Under the pieces are notes generated by a model that saw nothing but the letters and a program-made list of their open reading frames with translations, did no database searches and was not told the origin of the DNA. The translations under genes and the position numbers were made by a program. From Palaemon carinicauda (taxonomy: Eukaryota; Arthropoda; Malacostraca; Decapoda; Palaemonidae), in NCBI RefSeq assembly GCF_036898095.1, contig NC_090767.1, positions 31,012,405-31,076,404 on the forward strand: 64,000 nt of DNA, in the 5' to 3' direction. This document shows, piece after piece, positions 1 to 13,045 of this stretch (the first letter of the stretch is position 1; each line of letters begins with the position of its first letter).

Positions 1-1110
1 CATGTCTTTTTTTTTATCTGAGATGCCGTATATTAGAATGTTGGGCATTTTTCCGCGAGTGCCCCTTTTTATTTGTTTTGCATTTTTTTGCTTAGTCATG
101 TTACCGTAAGGAATTGGAAAGTAGTGTCGCAAAACTTATATTTCTATAGTGTTGGAAAGTGTTTCTAGATGATCTGGCTACCCATGCCTATTTTTTTTTT
201 AGCCAGATATGGCGTATATATAAGTATGTGTTCGATTTTCCTGTGATTGCCATTTTTTCGTTTTTTCCCATTTCTTTCAAAATTACTACGTACTAAGGAA
301 CTATCACAGAGTAATGATTCATTTATATGTTTATTTGTCGGAAAATGTGCCTTGATGGTTTGCCTAGCACGTGGCTGAAATTTTTTTTTTTTCTGAAATG
401 TCGTATATTAGAATGGCCATTTTTCCACGAGTGCCCCTTTTTATTTGTTTTGCATTTTTTTGCTCAGTCATGTTACCGTAAGGAATTAGCAAGTAGTGTC
501 GCAAAACTTATAATTTTATAGTGTTGGAAAGTGTTTCTAGATGATCTGGCTACCCATGCCTATCTTTTTTTTTTTAGCCAGATATGGCATATATATAGGT
601 ATGTGTTCGATTTTCCTGTGATTGCCATTTTTTCGTTTTTTCCCATTTCTTTCAAAATTACTACGTACTAAGGAACTATCACAGAGTAATGATTCATTTA
701 GATGTTTATTTGTCGGAAAATGTGCCTTGATGGTTTGCCTAGTACGTGGCTGAAATTTTTTTTTCTGAAATGCCGTATATTAGAATGTTAGCCATTTTTC
801 CGCGAGTGCCCCTTTTTATTTGTTTTGCATTTTTTTGCTTAGTCATGTTACCGTAAGGAATTGGCAAGTAGTGTCGCAAAACTTATATTTTTATAGTGTT
901 GGAAAGTGTTTCTAGATGATCTGGCTACCCATGCCTATCTTTTTTTTAGCCAGATATGGCGTATATATAGGTATGTGTTCGATTTTCCTGTGATTGCCAT
1001 TTTTTCGTTTTTTCTCAATTCTTTCAAAATTGCTACGTACTAAGGAACTATCACAGAGTAATGATTCCTCTAGATGTTTATTTGTCGGAAAATTTTGTTT
1101 ACTTCTTTTT
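1..1110 (-). repeat. ~373-bp tandem satellite inside piggyBac-like copy 1
   Basis: The motif AGCCAGATATGGC recurs at 201, 576 and 948, spacing 375 and 372 bp. The intervening sequence is near identical, including TCTAGATGATCTGGCTACCC, CTACGTACTAAGGAACTATC and TTACCGTAAGGAATTGG. Units differ mainly in homopolymer length. Each unit carries GCCAGAT and its complement ATCTGGC close together. The last unit (948-1110) is partial and gives way to unique element sequence. Confidence 0.85.
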
Positions 1111-2094
1111 TGATTGAATATCATCAAATTTTTTTAGCTAAAATATTATATTTTACATTTTTTTTTCGATTTTATTTCCCTTCAAAAACATTTTTTTGGG
1201 TCAGAATTTTAATTTTATATTCGTAAAATAATCGACAATTATCCAGCAACCCACCATACAATTTTTATGCATATCCAATAATAATTAGATTAGTAAATAA
1301 CACCTTGAAATTGACATACCCTTCCTACATTTCAAGTGGAAGATTAGGGAGTCTAAGTCAGTGTGGTTGGCGGCCATTTTGTGGACATATCCGAAGCGTA
1401 AGTTGCCCTATCTATATATATTCTTGTTCCCTATAGAAGTTGTGATATTTTGGTATATTTTTACCTGCATAAATATCATATTATATATTAAATATATGTA
1501 TTTTTTTACGAAATTTCTAAGTACTCAAAAAATTACCTTTAGATATGGCCCCTGATATAAATGTAATTTACAAAATAATGAAGATTTTTTTACATATTTC
1601 TATTTTAGGATAACATATGTTTATTCCCTAAAAAAATTAGCTACTTCCTATTTCATTTGGGTACCTAAAAAAATTCATGAAATTTGGACAAATTATTTTG
1701 GCCAAAAAAAGTTACCCTTTTTTTCTCATTTCAGATCTTCACCTCCATGGGTCTGACTTCATCCAAAATACATCAAGATGTGTCCTAAACATTCAAGAAT
1801 CAATTCCTAAAAGGATTTGTGTATATATGCATAAACTTTTTTTTTATGAATTTTTATGTCAGGTCTTTTTTTTTTCTACTTAATTTTTAAAAATATTTAT
1901 AATAAATAGTTTTTCTGCAGATGAGTAGTATTTATCTTTACAGTTGTTTTAAGCATTCATTGAAGTTTTTTTTGGCAAAAGAAAAAAGGAGGTTACTGCA
2001 AAAACTGATTTTTCAAGAATTTTTTTTGGCGTCGGGGTCGTTCGCGTCCGAGTATACCCTTAAAGGGGTGTCCGAGGAGCGTACCTATCCAGGG
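1..2094 (-). mobile_element. piggyBac-like non-autonomous element, copy 1 (cut by window start)
   Basis: The right boundary reads ...CGTACCTATCCAGGG followed by TTAA at 2095-2098. This is the reverse complement of the left end of the complete copy at 54265-57044. TTAA flanks plus a terminus beginning CCC are the signature of piggyBac-type transposons. The internal layout, read leftward from 2094, is: a GC-richer terminal 190 bp with an open frame (1921-2094, continuing into flank to 2106), several oligo(A/T)-rich stretches, a conserved block containing GGCGGCCATTTTGTGG (about 1368-1384), and then the tandem array that runs off the window at base 1. No transposase-like frame is present, so the copy must depend on a transposase supplied from elsewhere. 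Family assignment is inference from ends and target site. Confidence 0.75.
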
Positions 2095-2098
2095 TTAA

Positions 2099-2903
<805 letters not shown>

Positions 2904-2905
<2 letters not shown>

Positions 2906-3097
2906 CAAATAAGCCATATATATTAATACATTAAAGTCTGGATTCTCTTAACGACCTTGGGATCAGGGTCGTTAAGAGAATCCAGACTTTAATGTATTAT
3001 TATATATGGCTTATTTGATTTCCTTGGGCTCTGATCCCAAGGTCGTTAAGAGAATCCAGACTTTAATGTATTAATATATATGGCTTATTTGAAATAT
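2904..3097. repeat. Snap-back repeat between two (TA)n arrays
   Basis: A sequence containing AAAGTCTGGATTCTCTTAAC lies at 2904-2957. It is followed immediately by its inverted copy (2968-3016) and then by a second copy in that same inverted orientation (3040-3097). The outermost arms both read into CAAATAAGCC or its complement and then into TA repeats. The first pair is separated by only a few bases, so it can form a near-perfect hairpin of about 50 bp. There is no coding content. It is probably a small dispersed inverted-repeat element. Confidence 0.85.
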
Positions 3098-3132
3098 GGT
3101 AGAAACACGTTTAAATGTGCAAAAAAATTATC

Positions 3133-3382
<250 letters not shown>

Positions 3383-4494
3383 CAAACGATGGTTATAGAA
3401 CTGATTGTAGATTGCGGAGATCAATTGCCTACTGCTCATCCGATGAGGAGGGGATGAAACGCTTTCTTCCGAAACCATTTTATTATGAGCCAACTATATG
3501 TATGTCCGTTAGCACACACTTGCACTATGAGGAACTCTAGCTTCTAAGCTTTCACCAAAGGTCTATTGCTTCTCAAATGACAGACACGGATTTTAGCATT
3601 TGACTTAAAAAACAAGAATGTAGATGTGGCAACATGTATGCCACGTTTCTCAAAATATTGTACCAAGAAGTTGTTTGAAATATTGATAATGCACACCTGT
3701 ATTCATATACATTTTTCTTAAGAATGGAAGTTTGGCAATCCACATACATGAATTTCTCCTGACCAAACACTCACGATAGTCTGATTTGAGTATAGCATAG
3801 AGACAGACCAGGCGTCAGTGCATGCACAGGAAATGGGAATTCCCTTCCCAATTGTTTAGATTTGTAGCCACCTTTGTCATACTGTAATTAAGTGTATTTA
3901 TGTGTATATTAGGCTGCAAATTAATATTATCAAATAACCTGATGGGTTTCTTGGCCATAGCTCACTTCACTTTTGATTTAACATTATTTCACTGTTGTTG
4001 TCTGGCAAGGGTAGTTGGTTTTGCCTCTCACGGCTGCTGTGTGAGCGAGTATTTTGATTTGTTTTACTCACATCTTAAAAAAAAGATTGAAAGTACACGA
4101 CTGATGAAATAGAGCAAAGTGATGTTCAGGAAATCACACCACCAAGGCATGCAACTCTCAACAAATAAAGTCAATAAATTCTAGTGAGTTGACCATATTA
4201 TTTAACTATATAGTGAATCAAGACATTTCAAAGCTTATGATCTGGAATTGAGGAGATTAGCAGAAAAGACGACCATGGGTACTATGGATGTTATGAATTG
4301 TGTCTAAGGAAATATTCAGTCTGTTGGAAACTAAACATTTCGGATTGATAAATGAAAAATATTTTGACATATTAGCATTATGTGAAACATGGCTCAAGGA
4401 CTTTGACAAGGTTAAGAAATAAGCTTTGTAAACAAAACGGGATTATGAAAAATAAAATACCACTTTCTATAGAATAAGTAAACTATCCAATGAA
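3383..4494. other. No gene recognised
   Basis: Mixed-composition DNA with short, unconvincing frames only. Nothing recognised on either strand. Confidence 0.45.
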
Positions 4495-4790
4495 ATAGTT
4501 CTACCTGTATTAACATATGAGTAAAAAACTTGGAGCCTTGCTGAAGTCTACTACACGAACTAGTTAAACTCAAAGAGCTATAGAAAGACTAATGAAAGGG
4601 ATAGCCTAACACTAAGAGACAGTAAAAGAGCAACATGGATACTAAGAGAATAAACTAAAGTAGAGGGTATTCAAACAACAAGAAAAATAAATGGACATGG
4701 AGAGGACCTATAATGAGATTGGAAAAGCGGAAGCAAGGGAAGGAAGAGGAAACAATGGATTAGCGAACAAAGAAAGGTTGTTGGCCTTTT
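4495..4790 (+). pseudogene. RTE-type LINE, C-terminal reverse-transcriptase scrap
   Basis: Conceptual translation, allowing stops and frameshifts, gives in order LPVLTYE, a segment reading TLRDSKRATWI, then TKVEGIQTTRK and INGHGEDL. This matches the usual C-terminal tail of RTE-like LINEs: LPVLTYG..TWTL, then a LRDR(I/K)RN.. helix, a TKV.D block, and a W.W.GH.. block. The degraded copy has several stops and is only about 300 bp. It is an old fragment with no neighbouring partner. Confidence 0.55.
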
Positions 4791-6833
4791 TTACTTCAGT
4801 TTATAAATTTTTAAAGGATAATATGGCTTTAAGTGAGTAAGGAACAAGGTTTAAACTTTTAAGGGGATTACCTTAGTTTGAGATAATTTTCATTGTTTCG
4901 AGGTAATTTCGGTTTAACTAGCTTAAAATTTAAGAAAAAAATTATTTTCTTTTCAGATTAATCAGGTTAAAAAATATAACGCATAGCATTCAAGGTAAAG
5001 GCCACACGACACATGCATGAATGTCAGCTCTGGTAAGGTAGCACGTATGTTGTTTGGGTATGTGTCACATAAGGGTGCTAAAGTGATGCAGTACTAAGTA
5101 TTGTTAGGAGCAGAACTTAATTTGTACTCCACAAAAAGTGTATATGTAAATATACGTTATTGAATGTATTCTGATGATGATGTAGACTGCCATGCCTATA
5201 GCATGACACGGGCTCTTGTCGCTTGACAGCTCGTAAAAATGAATCTTGGGAAAGTGAAGGACCCATTACAAAGATATATTTAAATACTAGAAAAAGAATC
5301 ATGATTACTTCACATGCGGAATTTCTTCTCATATATAATTATTAAAACATTAAGCAGGTATTATTTCAGATATGTTTTCATTACACATTATGAAAAAATT
5401 TATATGTATGACAGATTAAATAAATACTGCATAAACAACTACAATATATTACATCAATCTTGAAGGCACACACTGTCATTTTATTTTGGTACTCGGCCTC
5501 TTTTATCTAATGTTATATACTTTATATATGGAAGATTTATTTTAAGGTTGATATTGTTCCTAAAATGTTATTTTAATTGTTTATTTCCTCTCTCAATAAT
5601 GGTAGATTGAGATCCTCTATCACTTCCAAAGAGGCTACGACCAGAGCTTCTCTCGGTAATGGGAGACAGGGGATCCTCTAACAGTTTTAATAATATTATT
5701 ATTATTATTATTATTACTTTTATTATGATTATTGTTATAACTACTGATGAATATATCCATAAAAACTCTAGTTCCATAAACTTTTTACTTATAGTACAAA
5801 GTAGTGAGATTTTAAAGGCTATAAAAAGAATAATTGCATACTTTGATATCTATATGTTGAATGCTTTTAAACTATAAGTTACACTTGGAAAGTTAACTGT
5901 TTTTTTTTTTATTTGTTAAAAGCAGCCAAGCAAGATGAATTAGCAGTAATTAAGATAATGCATGATGATATGTTTCATCATTATGCCAGATGCAGTTTCC
6001 TCTTTAAGAGGTTTTTTTATTGGTTTCCTGGGAGGGAATAATTTGTCTCAGGTTGGTCAAGTCATCCAACTGAAACCGATCTTTTAATAATCTAGATTAT
6101 TCTGTTCAATAATTGAGATAAGGTTTGGAAAAATATGAATGTTTTCAGTAAACCCCACAAGGTGTACTGTAAGCATTACTAAACTTTTGTTTTAGATTTA
6201 GAACTAATTTCGCTGGTTACGTCAGTGTTAAAGTTCCGTTCCCTACACAGCTAACATTATTCAAAATAAGATTCATAAAGCTCCACAGATGAAAATATGA
6301 GGTGTTCCTGATGTGATTTGAATGCTGTTAGTTATGGTATTTTTCTGAAACTATTTTTCAACTTGTAAAGACGTTTAAAACACAAGTAATTGCATATGAA
6401 AAACCACATTTCACAAGGAAATCAAACGCAAAAACAACTCCTAGAATGCCAGCATTACTGTATATGGTGTTGGTTTTCAAAACTGAATAACCCCTTCTAA
6501 CATACTTGGAATAATAATGATCTCACCCCCTCATTGTAAGGCCTTATTCACATCATCTTCTGTACCTTCTAAACTAATATACCCCTAAAAATCTCTCCGC
6601 AGGGACCTTAGGGAGTAAAGGGTTGTACAACCCCACGTGCATCCTTTTTTTTTATCATTCAAAGGCCTTACACCCCCAACTTTCAAACTACCACTATCCG
6701 AGAATTGATGGCCCTCTACTACTACCACCATCATCCTTACCCTGTCCACAACTTTCTCTACCACTAAAAACCTTTCAAATTTCCATTAATGTGATTACCT
6801 ACCTTACATTTTTACAGGTTACCTGGGATAGGA
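4791..6833. other. No gene recognised; small (ATT)n at 5693-5715
   Basis: AT-rich sequence with short frames only. An (ATT)n tract lies at about 5693-5715. Two inverted purine/pyrimidine blocks flank it (CTCTCTCAATAATGG.. at 5588 and ..CTCTCGGTAATGGGAG.. at 5650), apparently a partial local repeat. No domain could be read. Confidence 0.45.
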
Positions 6834-6878
6834 CACAGGCTTTTCCCTTGGTCGGCCCGACCAAGGGAAAAGCTTGTG
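6834..6878. repeat. 22-bp near-perfect hairpin
   Basis: The left arm CACAGGCTTTTCCCTTGGTC(GG) at 6834-6855 is the complement of 6857-6878 apart from one base, with a one-base spacer at the dyad. The core GGTCGG/CCGACC is GC-rich in an AT-rich surrounding. A T run long enough for a bacterial-type terminator is absent. It most likely belongs to a dispersed repeat, followed by (CAA)n at 6905-6931. Confidence 0.85.
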
Positions 6879-6904
6879 CCAATAACAAGAGTTGGCTATA
6901 ATAC

Positions 6905-6931
6905 TCCAACAACAACAACAACAACAACAAC
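6905..6931. repeat. (CAA)n microsatellite
   Basis: Nine tandem AAC/CAA units just downstream of the hairpin. Confidence 0.9.
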
Positions 6932-7249
6932 ATGTAGTTATTAGTTACGAGTATTTCTATCCCAGTGTCCTCGCCAACTCTTCTTCTGGTTGGATGGATA
7001 AAAGCAGAGACTTCTTATTAAAATCTGTTTAATGTTTGAAGCTTACATTACTTCTCTACTCTGTGACTTGTCTAACAACTTGTGACTCTCGAGTGAGAGT
7101 ATGTAAACAAAACTTGCACACATACATACAGTACATACAAAACAAAAAAGACCATCGCTCAATACAAAAGTACGAAGAATCACATCCTAATTTTAGGACA
7201 ACTAATTAATGATTGAATCCTTCATAACAAATGCTACTAAACTTTTGAA

Positions 7250-9960
7250 TTATGTTGAAACAAGTTCTATCAATGCAATACTGTGCAACCTTACTCTTGA
7301 TACCCGTTGAGAATACAGTATTAAAGTACAAAATAAATAACAAATACACCCTGGTAATGATTTTGGCGATGAAGTTCATAAACCTTAAGGCTAGAAAAAA
7401 GCTTCATCATCTGTCCAGAGACATAAAACTCCACACATGACTAATTAATTTGGTCATTACTAAAGACATCTCACTCTCAAGAACTATTTTAGGGATCCCA
7501 GTGAAATGCTGAACAGGAATTCACGTTAATCTAGACAATATTGACGAAGGCAATGGATTGGAGCAGGTATGTATCATAAGGAAGTTATGATATGAATCTT
7601 CACATTCAAACCAAAAGAAAAAAAATCATATACTGTAAGTTCATTAACTCTTCACTATCTCGGGTATAACTGTCCCGTTCCAAGATGATTATATCACCAA
7701 CATATAAACACTCAAATAAAATGAGATTTGAATTTTAGAGAATTCAATCTATAAGTTTTCAGAGGTTCGGTTCGTTTGTCAAAGTAACCCAAAGTGGACA
7801 AAAGGTTGAAATGGACGACTTGCCCAACCACGGCTTCGCTTTTCTCTTATCACGAGGACCAAAAGTTAAGGAAAAAGAATATAAAGATAATTGAGATTAC
7901 CGACTACCTCGTGAAAAACATTAAGAAAAATCAAGATTGAAGACTGAATATGTGAGATAGTACATCGTAAATAGAAAAAATTAAGATAATCCTTGAAGTC
8001 CCATTGCTCTGTTAGTTGCTCTACAATTTTGAAGTATTCCAAATACTTCTTGATGATAAAAAAAACAGTTAAAAATAAAAATCCAATTACATAAACCTTC
8101 CCTCCCCCCCAAAAAAAAATCTTAATAGAATATGATTGTAAATTTTTTATATCATATCAAATTTGAAAAAAAAATATATTCATTATTTTTGTCATTAGCT
8201 TAAATCAAAAGAAACAAATGAGATAATGTTCATACTTTTATCAGTAGAATCAGTTTCCAAAAATTTCCAATATTGATATGACAAACTATAATAATTTTTA
8301 TTATCTGAGTTCCAACTGCATTGGACCAGAAAGACTTAGAAATGTCGAACCCGAAGCCCACCGTAAACAAACAGAATCTTAGCCATAAATTACTCATATA
8401 TTTTGAGAAGATATACCGTTTTACACAAAAAAATTAAGCGTAAGTTTAACAAAACACATAATTTGTAATTTTAAGGGAAATATATCATGGAGCATATCAA
8501 CAATACATAAGACTATTCTAGTTATCTCTCGAACATTACATATCATATGAAAAAGTATATGAGCCTTCAACAAAATATTTAAATAACAATACCTCTTCCA
8601 TTAGTGTGGTTATTAATACAAAAGCATACGATAGCATAATTCTACTCTTGAGGATTCTTTATTCAATGAATCTGAGTAGGAACTAATTTTCCTTTTCTCC
8701 CTTTTCCTTATTTCTTCCCTCCGACTATAAACTGGATTGTATCCAGGGGTACTCCTCTTTTCCCCCTTCCCTATCCTTATCCTTCGGCTTCGGGCGCAAT
8801 ATTTTTATCATATATAGAACACCGTTTTCCATATTTTTTGGAAAGGATGAGTGACAACACACCGCTTGAAAATATCCTTCTATTACTTTCTGAGTCCCAA
8901 CTACATTGAACTGGATATGCTGAGAAAGACAGTAGCATAAATGTTGAACTAACCCGCAGCTCATGTCTTGCGTAAGTTGGGGTAATCATAGCAGAACCTT
9001 ATCCTTGAACTACTCTTATATTTTGACAATATATAGCATGATCCCAGAGTTTTACACAAAAGATATAGCCTGAGTACAAAAATACGCAAAATGTCTAATG
9101 TTAGGGGAAATATATCTTGAAGCATATTATCAATACATAAAACTATTCTAGTTATCACTAAAACATTATATCTCATACAAAAAAGTATTTGAACTTACAA
9201 AATAAATATTATAGTACCAATAACTATTTCTTTAGAGTGGTTTTTAATACAAAAGTATACGATAGGATGATTTTACTCAGGAGAATTTCTATTTCGATGA
9301 ATCTGAGTGGGAACAAACTTTTCTTCTCTACAATATACAACAAAGAATTAGCTGAAGGGAATAGGAGCACTATATAATCACTGAAGGGCACAACACCCTA
9401 ACAATAACATTGGTGATAAAGTTCATAAACTTCACTCTAGGAAAAAGCTTTATCTTCCGTCTAGAGACCTCAAATACTCCACATATGAATAAATAAATAA
9501 ACAGCTTAAACTTACTGTCCTGGGCGGGGATTGATATGCCTACGTGCCAATGCAAGACAAACATGTTACAACTCTACAAGCCAGTAGGCAGTGTAATCCT
9601 GGAAGTCCCATTACTTTGTAAATTTAATAGCTTTCGTGACATTCTTCATAGCATATATATTTTTTTTGAAACATTATGTAATTCTGAAATGTTCAAAATA
9701 TATCGTGATGACAAAAAAATAGTTAAAATTAAAATTTAATGATATGAACTTAGTAAATAAATATTGGTTTTATAATGACATATAGAGAAATTTTTTTTTT
9801 ACATCCTATTAATTCTAATATTGGAACCAACTGCAATAGTGTTTGCGTTTTTATAAGTTTAATCAGTTCCTATCATGATAAACTATGGTGTGCTAAACCA
9901 AGAGCCTGTCTCAAGGAAAAGGCTGGACAATCTAACAAGCTTGCAAGCGAGCCAGCCTAT
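7250..9960. repeat. Old local duplication (diverged blocks in tandem)
   Basis: Three blocks recur in diverged form. Block a (GAAGTTCATAAAC.., 7370-7450) resembles 9415-9500. Block b (..GATGATAAAAAAAACAGTTAAAA.., 8020-8090) resembles 9610-9740. Block c (TCTGAGTTCCAACTGCATTG.. to TGAATCTGAGTAGGAAC, 8305-8690) resembles 8890-9320, and its start recurs again near 9810. The order a-b-c, c', a'-b'-c'' indicates repeated duplication of a unit of about 1.5-2 kb. There is no long frame, and a minus-strand frame at 8725-8964 has no recognisable domain. Confidence 0.55.
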
Positions 9961-10700
9961 AACCAAATAAATTCATAAAAGATATTCGTCATGTGGATGA
10001 ACTTTTAGAGATGGTGAGTGATAAGTTGAATCTTGTAATGGTTTATTTCTAAGATTCTGAGTTTTTTTCGTAATTATATGATTTCAACTTTATCGCCTGG
10101 CAGCAGCGCATGGCAACGTTGGTCTTTCCCTTACCATAATGTAAACAAACCTGCCCCATATGTCGTGACAAAACTACAAGGTGTTATTCTGTCATCCGTA
10201 CCTTGCAGCAGTGAAATACATCTTGTAAAAGATGAGAAATGTTTCAAAGAATAACATTGTTACTACACTGAGCACTACGAAAGTACTATGATGCATCGAG
10301 GTAAACAAAAATTTTGTGATTGTGTAACTTACTTGTCCAAGGCCTGTCCTTTCATTCGCTGGCTCAACCACCTTCTTCCACGTGGTGCAATCCTTTCCAA
10401 CTAGCTGCTCTCTCTCCCTTATCCTTTATTCTCACCACTATGTCTACCAACGTCATTTACTCACTCTGCTCTTCTATAACTAAGCTATCACCCCAATTTA
10501 CTACTCATACACTTCTCCCTGTATCACTGTAAAGTTTTAATTCGTCTTTACTCGTGTGCACTGCACTCTTCCATCTATCAATCCTTTCGCCATACCTCCT
10601 TCCCTCCTGTCTCTGCGCAGGCACAATGGTTCTTTTCTCTGTTAACTGTCTCCCAATCCCAATGCAGTTTTTAGTTCACAACCACACTCCCCTATGATTG
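9961..10700. other. No gene recognised; pyrimidine-rich right half
   Basis: This stretch borders the 3' (lower-coordinate) side of the Gypsy remnant. 10320-10690 is pyrimidine-rich. I looked for an LTR repeated on the other side of the Gypsy remnant and did not see one. Confidence 0.4.
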
Positions 10701-10707
10701 AACTCAT

Positions 10708-11700
10708 TCACTGTCTATACACTTTCGTATGCGCCACAATACATGCAGACCTTCGGGGATCCTCATGCTGATCATTTCCTAATACCTGTTGTATTTCCTT
10801 CGCTACTGTTTCATGAACATCATATTGTATTGTTGGTAGGAGTGGATCCACAAACCAATCACAATCATCATCTTCATGGTCATTATACTCGCTAGGTACT
10901 ACATATGTACAAATCCGTGATCTTAGGTCTCGTACATGCCGCAGTAATCCATCCACCTCTACTGCTTGAGGTAAAAGAACGACCGTAACTTTCCCTTTTC
11001 CAAACTGTGTTTCACGGTGTTCACTTGATTTTATATGCTCTTGTGGCAGCCTGTTGCTCTCGTACCGTGTCACCGACACCACGCAGCCTCACAACATATC
11101 GATAGAGCACATTTGCAGGAGCAGTCTCTTACTCACAGTCATCTTGTGGTTTGATATTATAGAGATACATAGTCGCGCCTATTGAACGCAATTTCCTCAA
11201 ATCTATCACATTTACTGTCTTATGACATCTATCTGTCACACAATTACCTAATGTTACATAAGCACACCTGAACCTCACATTTACATCCCACTTATCAGTG
11301 AACATTAGAAACTTAGTGCTTTTAAAGGCTATGTCATTATCTGTCAGAATTTCTTTCAGGGCTCCACGTTCAAAGAAGATATTTTCTTGTTGCTCCATCA
11401 CAACTTGCTAGTTTGCATTCGCATCCGGCGCCATATAGCAAACTGTGATGGACCAAAATCTATGACTACCAGGTAATGCTGCCCACGATAGTGTGCTATA
11501 TCCATACCTAGCCGCTGCTATACTTGACGTACACCCTAGCTTCCATTACTTCACTGCACTGTTGCAGGGTAAATGGACTTACACACTTCGCAACCTTTTA
11601 CCACATCATGAACTTGTCGACGGCTACCTGTTGCATCCTGTGTCTGTGCAGAATACCGAGTTCATTGCACCCCCGTGTGTCTTACCTCATGCTACACCCA
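10708..11700 (-). pseudogene. Gypsy integrase core and C-terminal domain (broken)
   Basis: The core block at 11401-11129 reads ILTDNDIAFKS..F, then RFRCAYVTLGNCVTDRCH, i.e. the second catalytic Asp (TDND) and a degraded ..GNG..ERCHRT-type helix in which the third catalytic acid is replaced (TDRCH). The C-terminal block at 11082-10708 reads TQFGKGKVTVVLLPQAVEVD then LLRHVRDLRS, matching the usual WGKGRVT..VDG..RHV.D(L/I)R tail. A frameshift separates the blocks. DNA joining activity is not expected from this copy. Confidence 0.8.
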
Positions 11701-11769
11701 TCTTACCAAATTGTACACTGTATCTCTCACAGCAGCACATATCAATGGCATCGCATATCACTTTCTCAA

Positions 11770-12300
11770 TCATCTCTCTGGTTCTTGAGTCAACCAGTAA
11801 GCCTTGTTCTTATGAGAAGGGAAAAGTGATATGAATACTTGTAACCTGTTCTCCTCTACTATAGCAGTCACTATTTTAACCCTTCGCTGAATTGATATAT
11901 CATTAGCTGCATTTAATTTTAATTGGCTCTTTCCTGTCAATCCCTGTGATATCCACCGATGCACAGTTGCAGAGTCCCTTTTTTTCCTGCTTCTTTCACT
12001 TCCCATGCTACCAAAAGTTTCATTCCTTTTAATAATGCATCATACTCTCCAATATTAATATGCCCGGCTTCATCCTTCCTGAGCCAGCATACATCCTCTA
12101 CCAAATATCTATTGATCTCTACCACAGCGCCCAAGGCCAATGAACTCGCATCAACCCAGAGTGTCACAGACCTTTTACCAAAATCACTTCTACTGCTTGC
12201 AGGATCACTTGTCCTCACAGCAGCAATTGTATCGTTCACTGTATCACCCCATTTCCCAATCGCAGCCATCCACACACAAAACGGAAAACACATCACCACG
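11770..12300 (-). pseudogene. Gypsy RNase H (broken)
   Basis: Contains TLWVDASSLALGAVVE (first catalytic Asp), VEDVCWLRKDEAGHINIGEY (the catalytic Glu is in the equivalent H-I-N-x-x-E position) and, after a frameshift near 11970, VHRWISQGLTGKSQLKLNAA and a degraded NLADGLTR-type tail (NKAYWLTQEPER). It lies directly downstream of the RT, as expected for Gypsy pol. The frameshift separates the two parts. Confidence 0.8.
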
Positions 12301-12359
12301 TGTCAATTGGTCCGGTACCTCTGACATATTACATTTCATGCTTCACTGCAACTTGCCCT

Positions 12360-13010
12360 TCTCTCCCTACACCTGCAGTCCAAATGCTCGCGTGCATTTC
12401 TGCATGTGTCCAAGCTGCTTAGATAACAGCCCATATTTATCCAAATGAATAATTACATATATCACTACTTCCGTATCTTCACGAACTGTTACATCATCTA
12501 CATATGCGTACGTAGTACCATCACACACTACTGCATTTTGTTCCAACACTTTATTAATCATTGCTTTAATCACCAGTGAGACAACATTTAAGGCAAATCC
12601 AAACCTTGTTGGGCAATACATATTACCTCCAAATATATCTCATATTTGCAAATAAAACTTGGCAAGATCAATCAATGTTACATTGACAGCCATTTTTCGC
12701 CATTCACGTAGCTTGTCTGAGCATACATATTTATCTCCTGTACGGACGTCAATGTAAGTATTGACCTCAAAAAAGTTCATCACCAGCTTCACCTTATCCT
12801 AACTAGTCTGGATAACTGCCATCAACGGAATTAAGCCTTTGGCAGGGCCTTTCTTACCCTTATCATTCGGCTGCAGTCAGCCACGCTGTATCCACTCCTG
12901 CAACTCTTTATCATATCTTTGTTTTGCCTCAGGTGGGACTGCGTATTCACACCTCATATTCTTCAGGACTACTAGCTCTTGCTCGTTTCTTCATTTCCAC
13001 GCTATCGTCC
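12360..13010 (-). pseudogene. Gypsy reverse transcriptase (broken)
   Basis: Pieces in order: YAVPPEAKQRYDKELQEWIQ, then GPAKGLIPLMAVIQT, VKLVMNFFEVN, DKLREWRKMAVNVTLIDLAK (RT motif A region), RFGFALNVVSLVIKAMINKV, and AYVDDVTV (the Y-V-D-D active site, at about 12495-12515). The catalytic YVDD survives, but there are in-frame stops (for example after QTS and after YLQI) and frame changes between the blocks. The function was copying the element's RNA into DNA; this copy cannot do so. Confidence 0.8.
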
Positions 13011-13045
13011 AAGACTTAGCCAAAGAATCAAAAGTAACTCAGTAA

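Larger units (their letters stand above)
10708..13045 (-). mobile_element. Ty3/Gypsy-type retrotransposon, decayed pol (RT-RH-IN), LTRs not found
   Basis: Reading the minus strand from 13045 down to 10708 gives reverse transcriptase, RNase H and integrase in Ty3/Gypsy order, in several frames with many stops. Gag, protease and both LTRs were not found. It is an old, immobile remnant. The pyrimidine-rich plus-strand frames over the same interval (for example 11493-11834) are antisense shadows. Confidence 0.8.

Noticed and set aside
3430..3470. Hammerhead-ribozyme-like CCGATGAGGAGG...GAAAC
   Set aside because: The core should read CTGATGAG and the segment before GAAAC cannot form stem II.
6840..6875. 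Hairpin as a rho-independent terminator
   Set aside because: Eukaryotic context, no following T run, and arms too long and too close; treated as an inverted repeat.
11493..11834. Plus-strand 113- and 101-residue frames
   Set aside because: They are antisense to the Gypsy integrase region.
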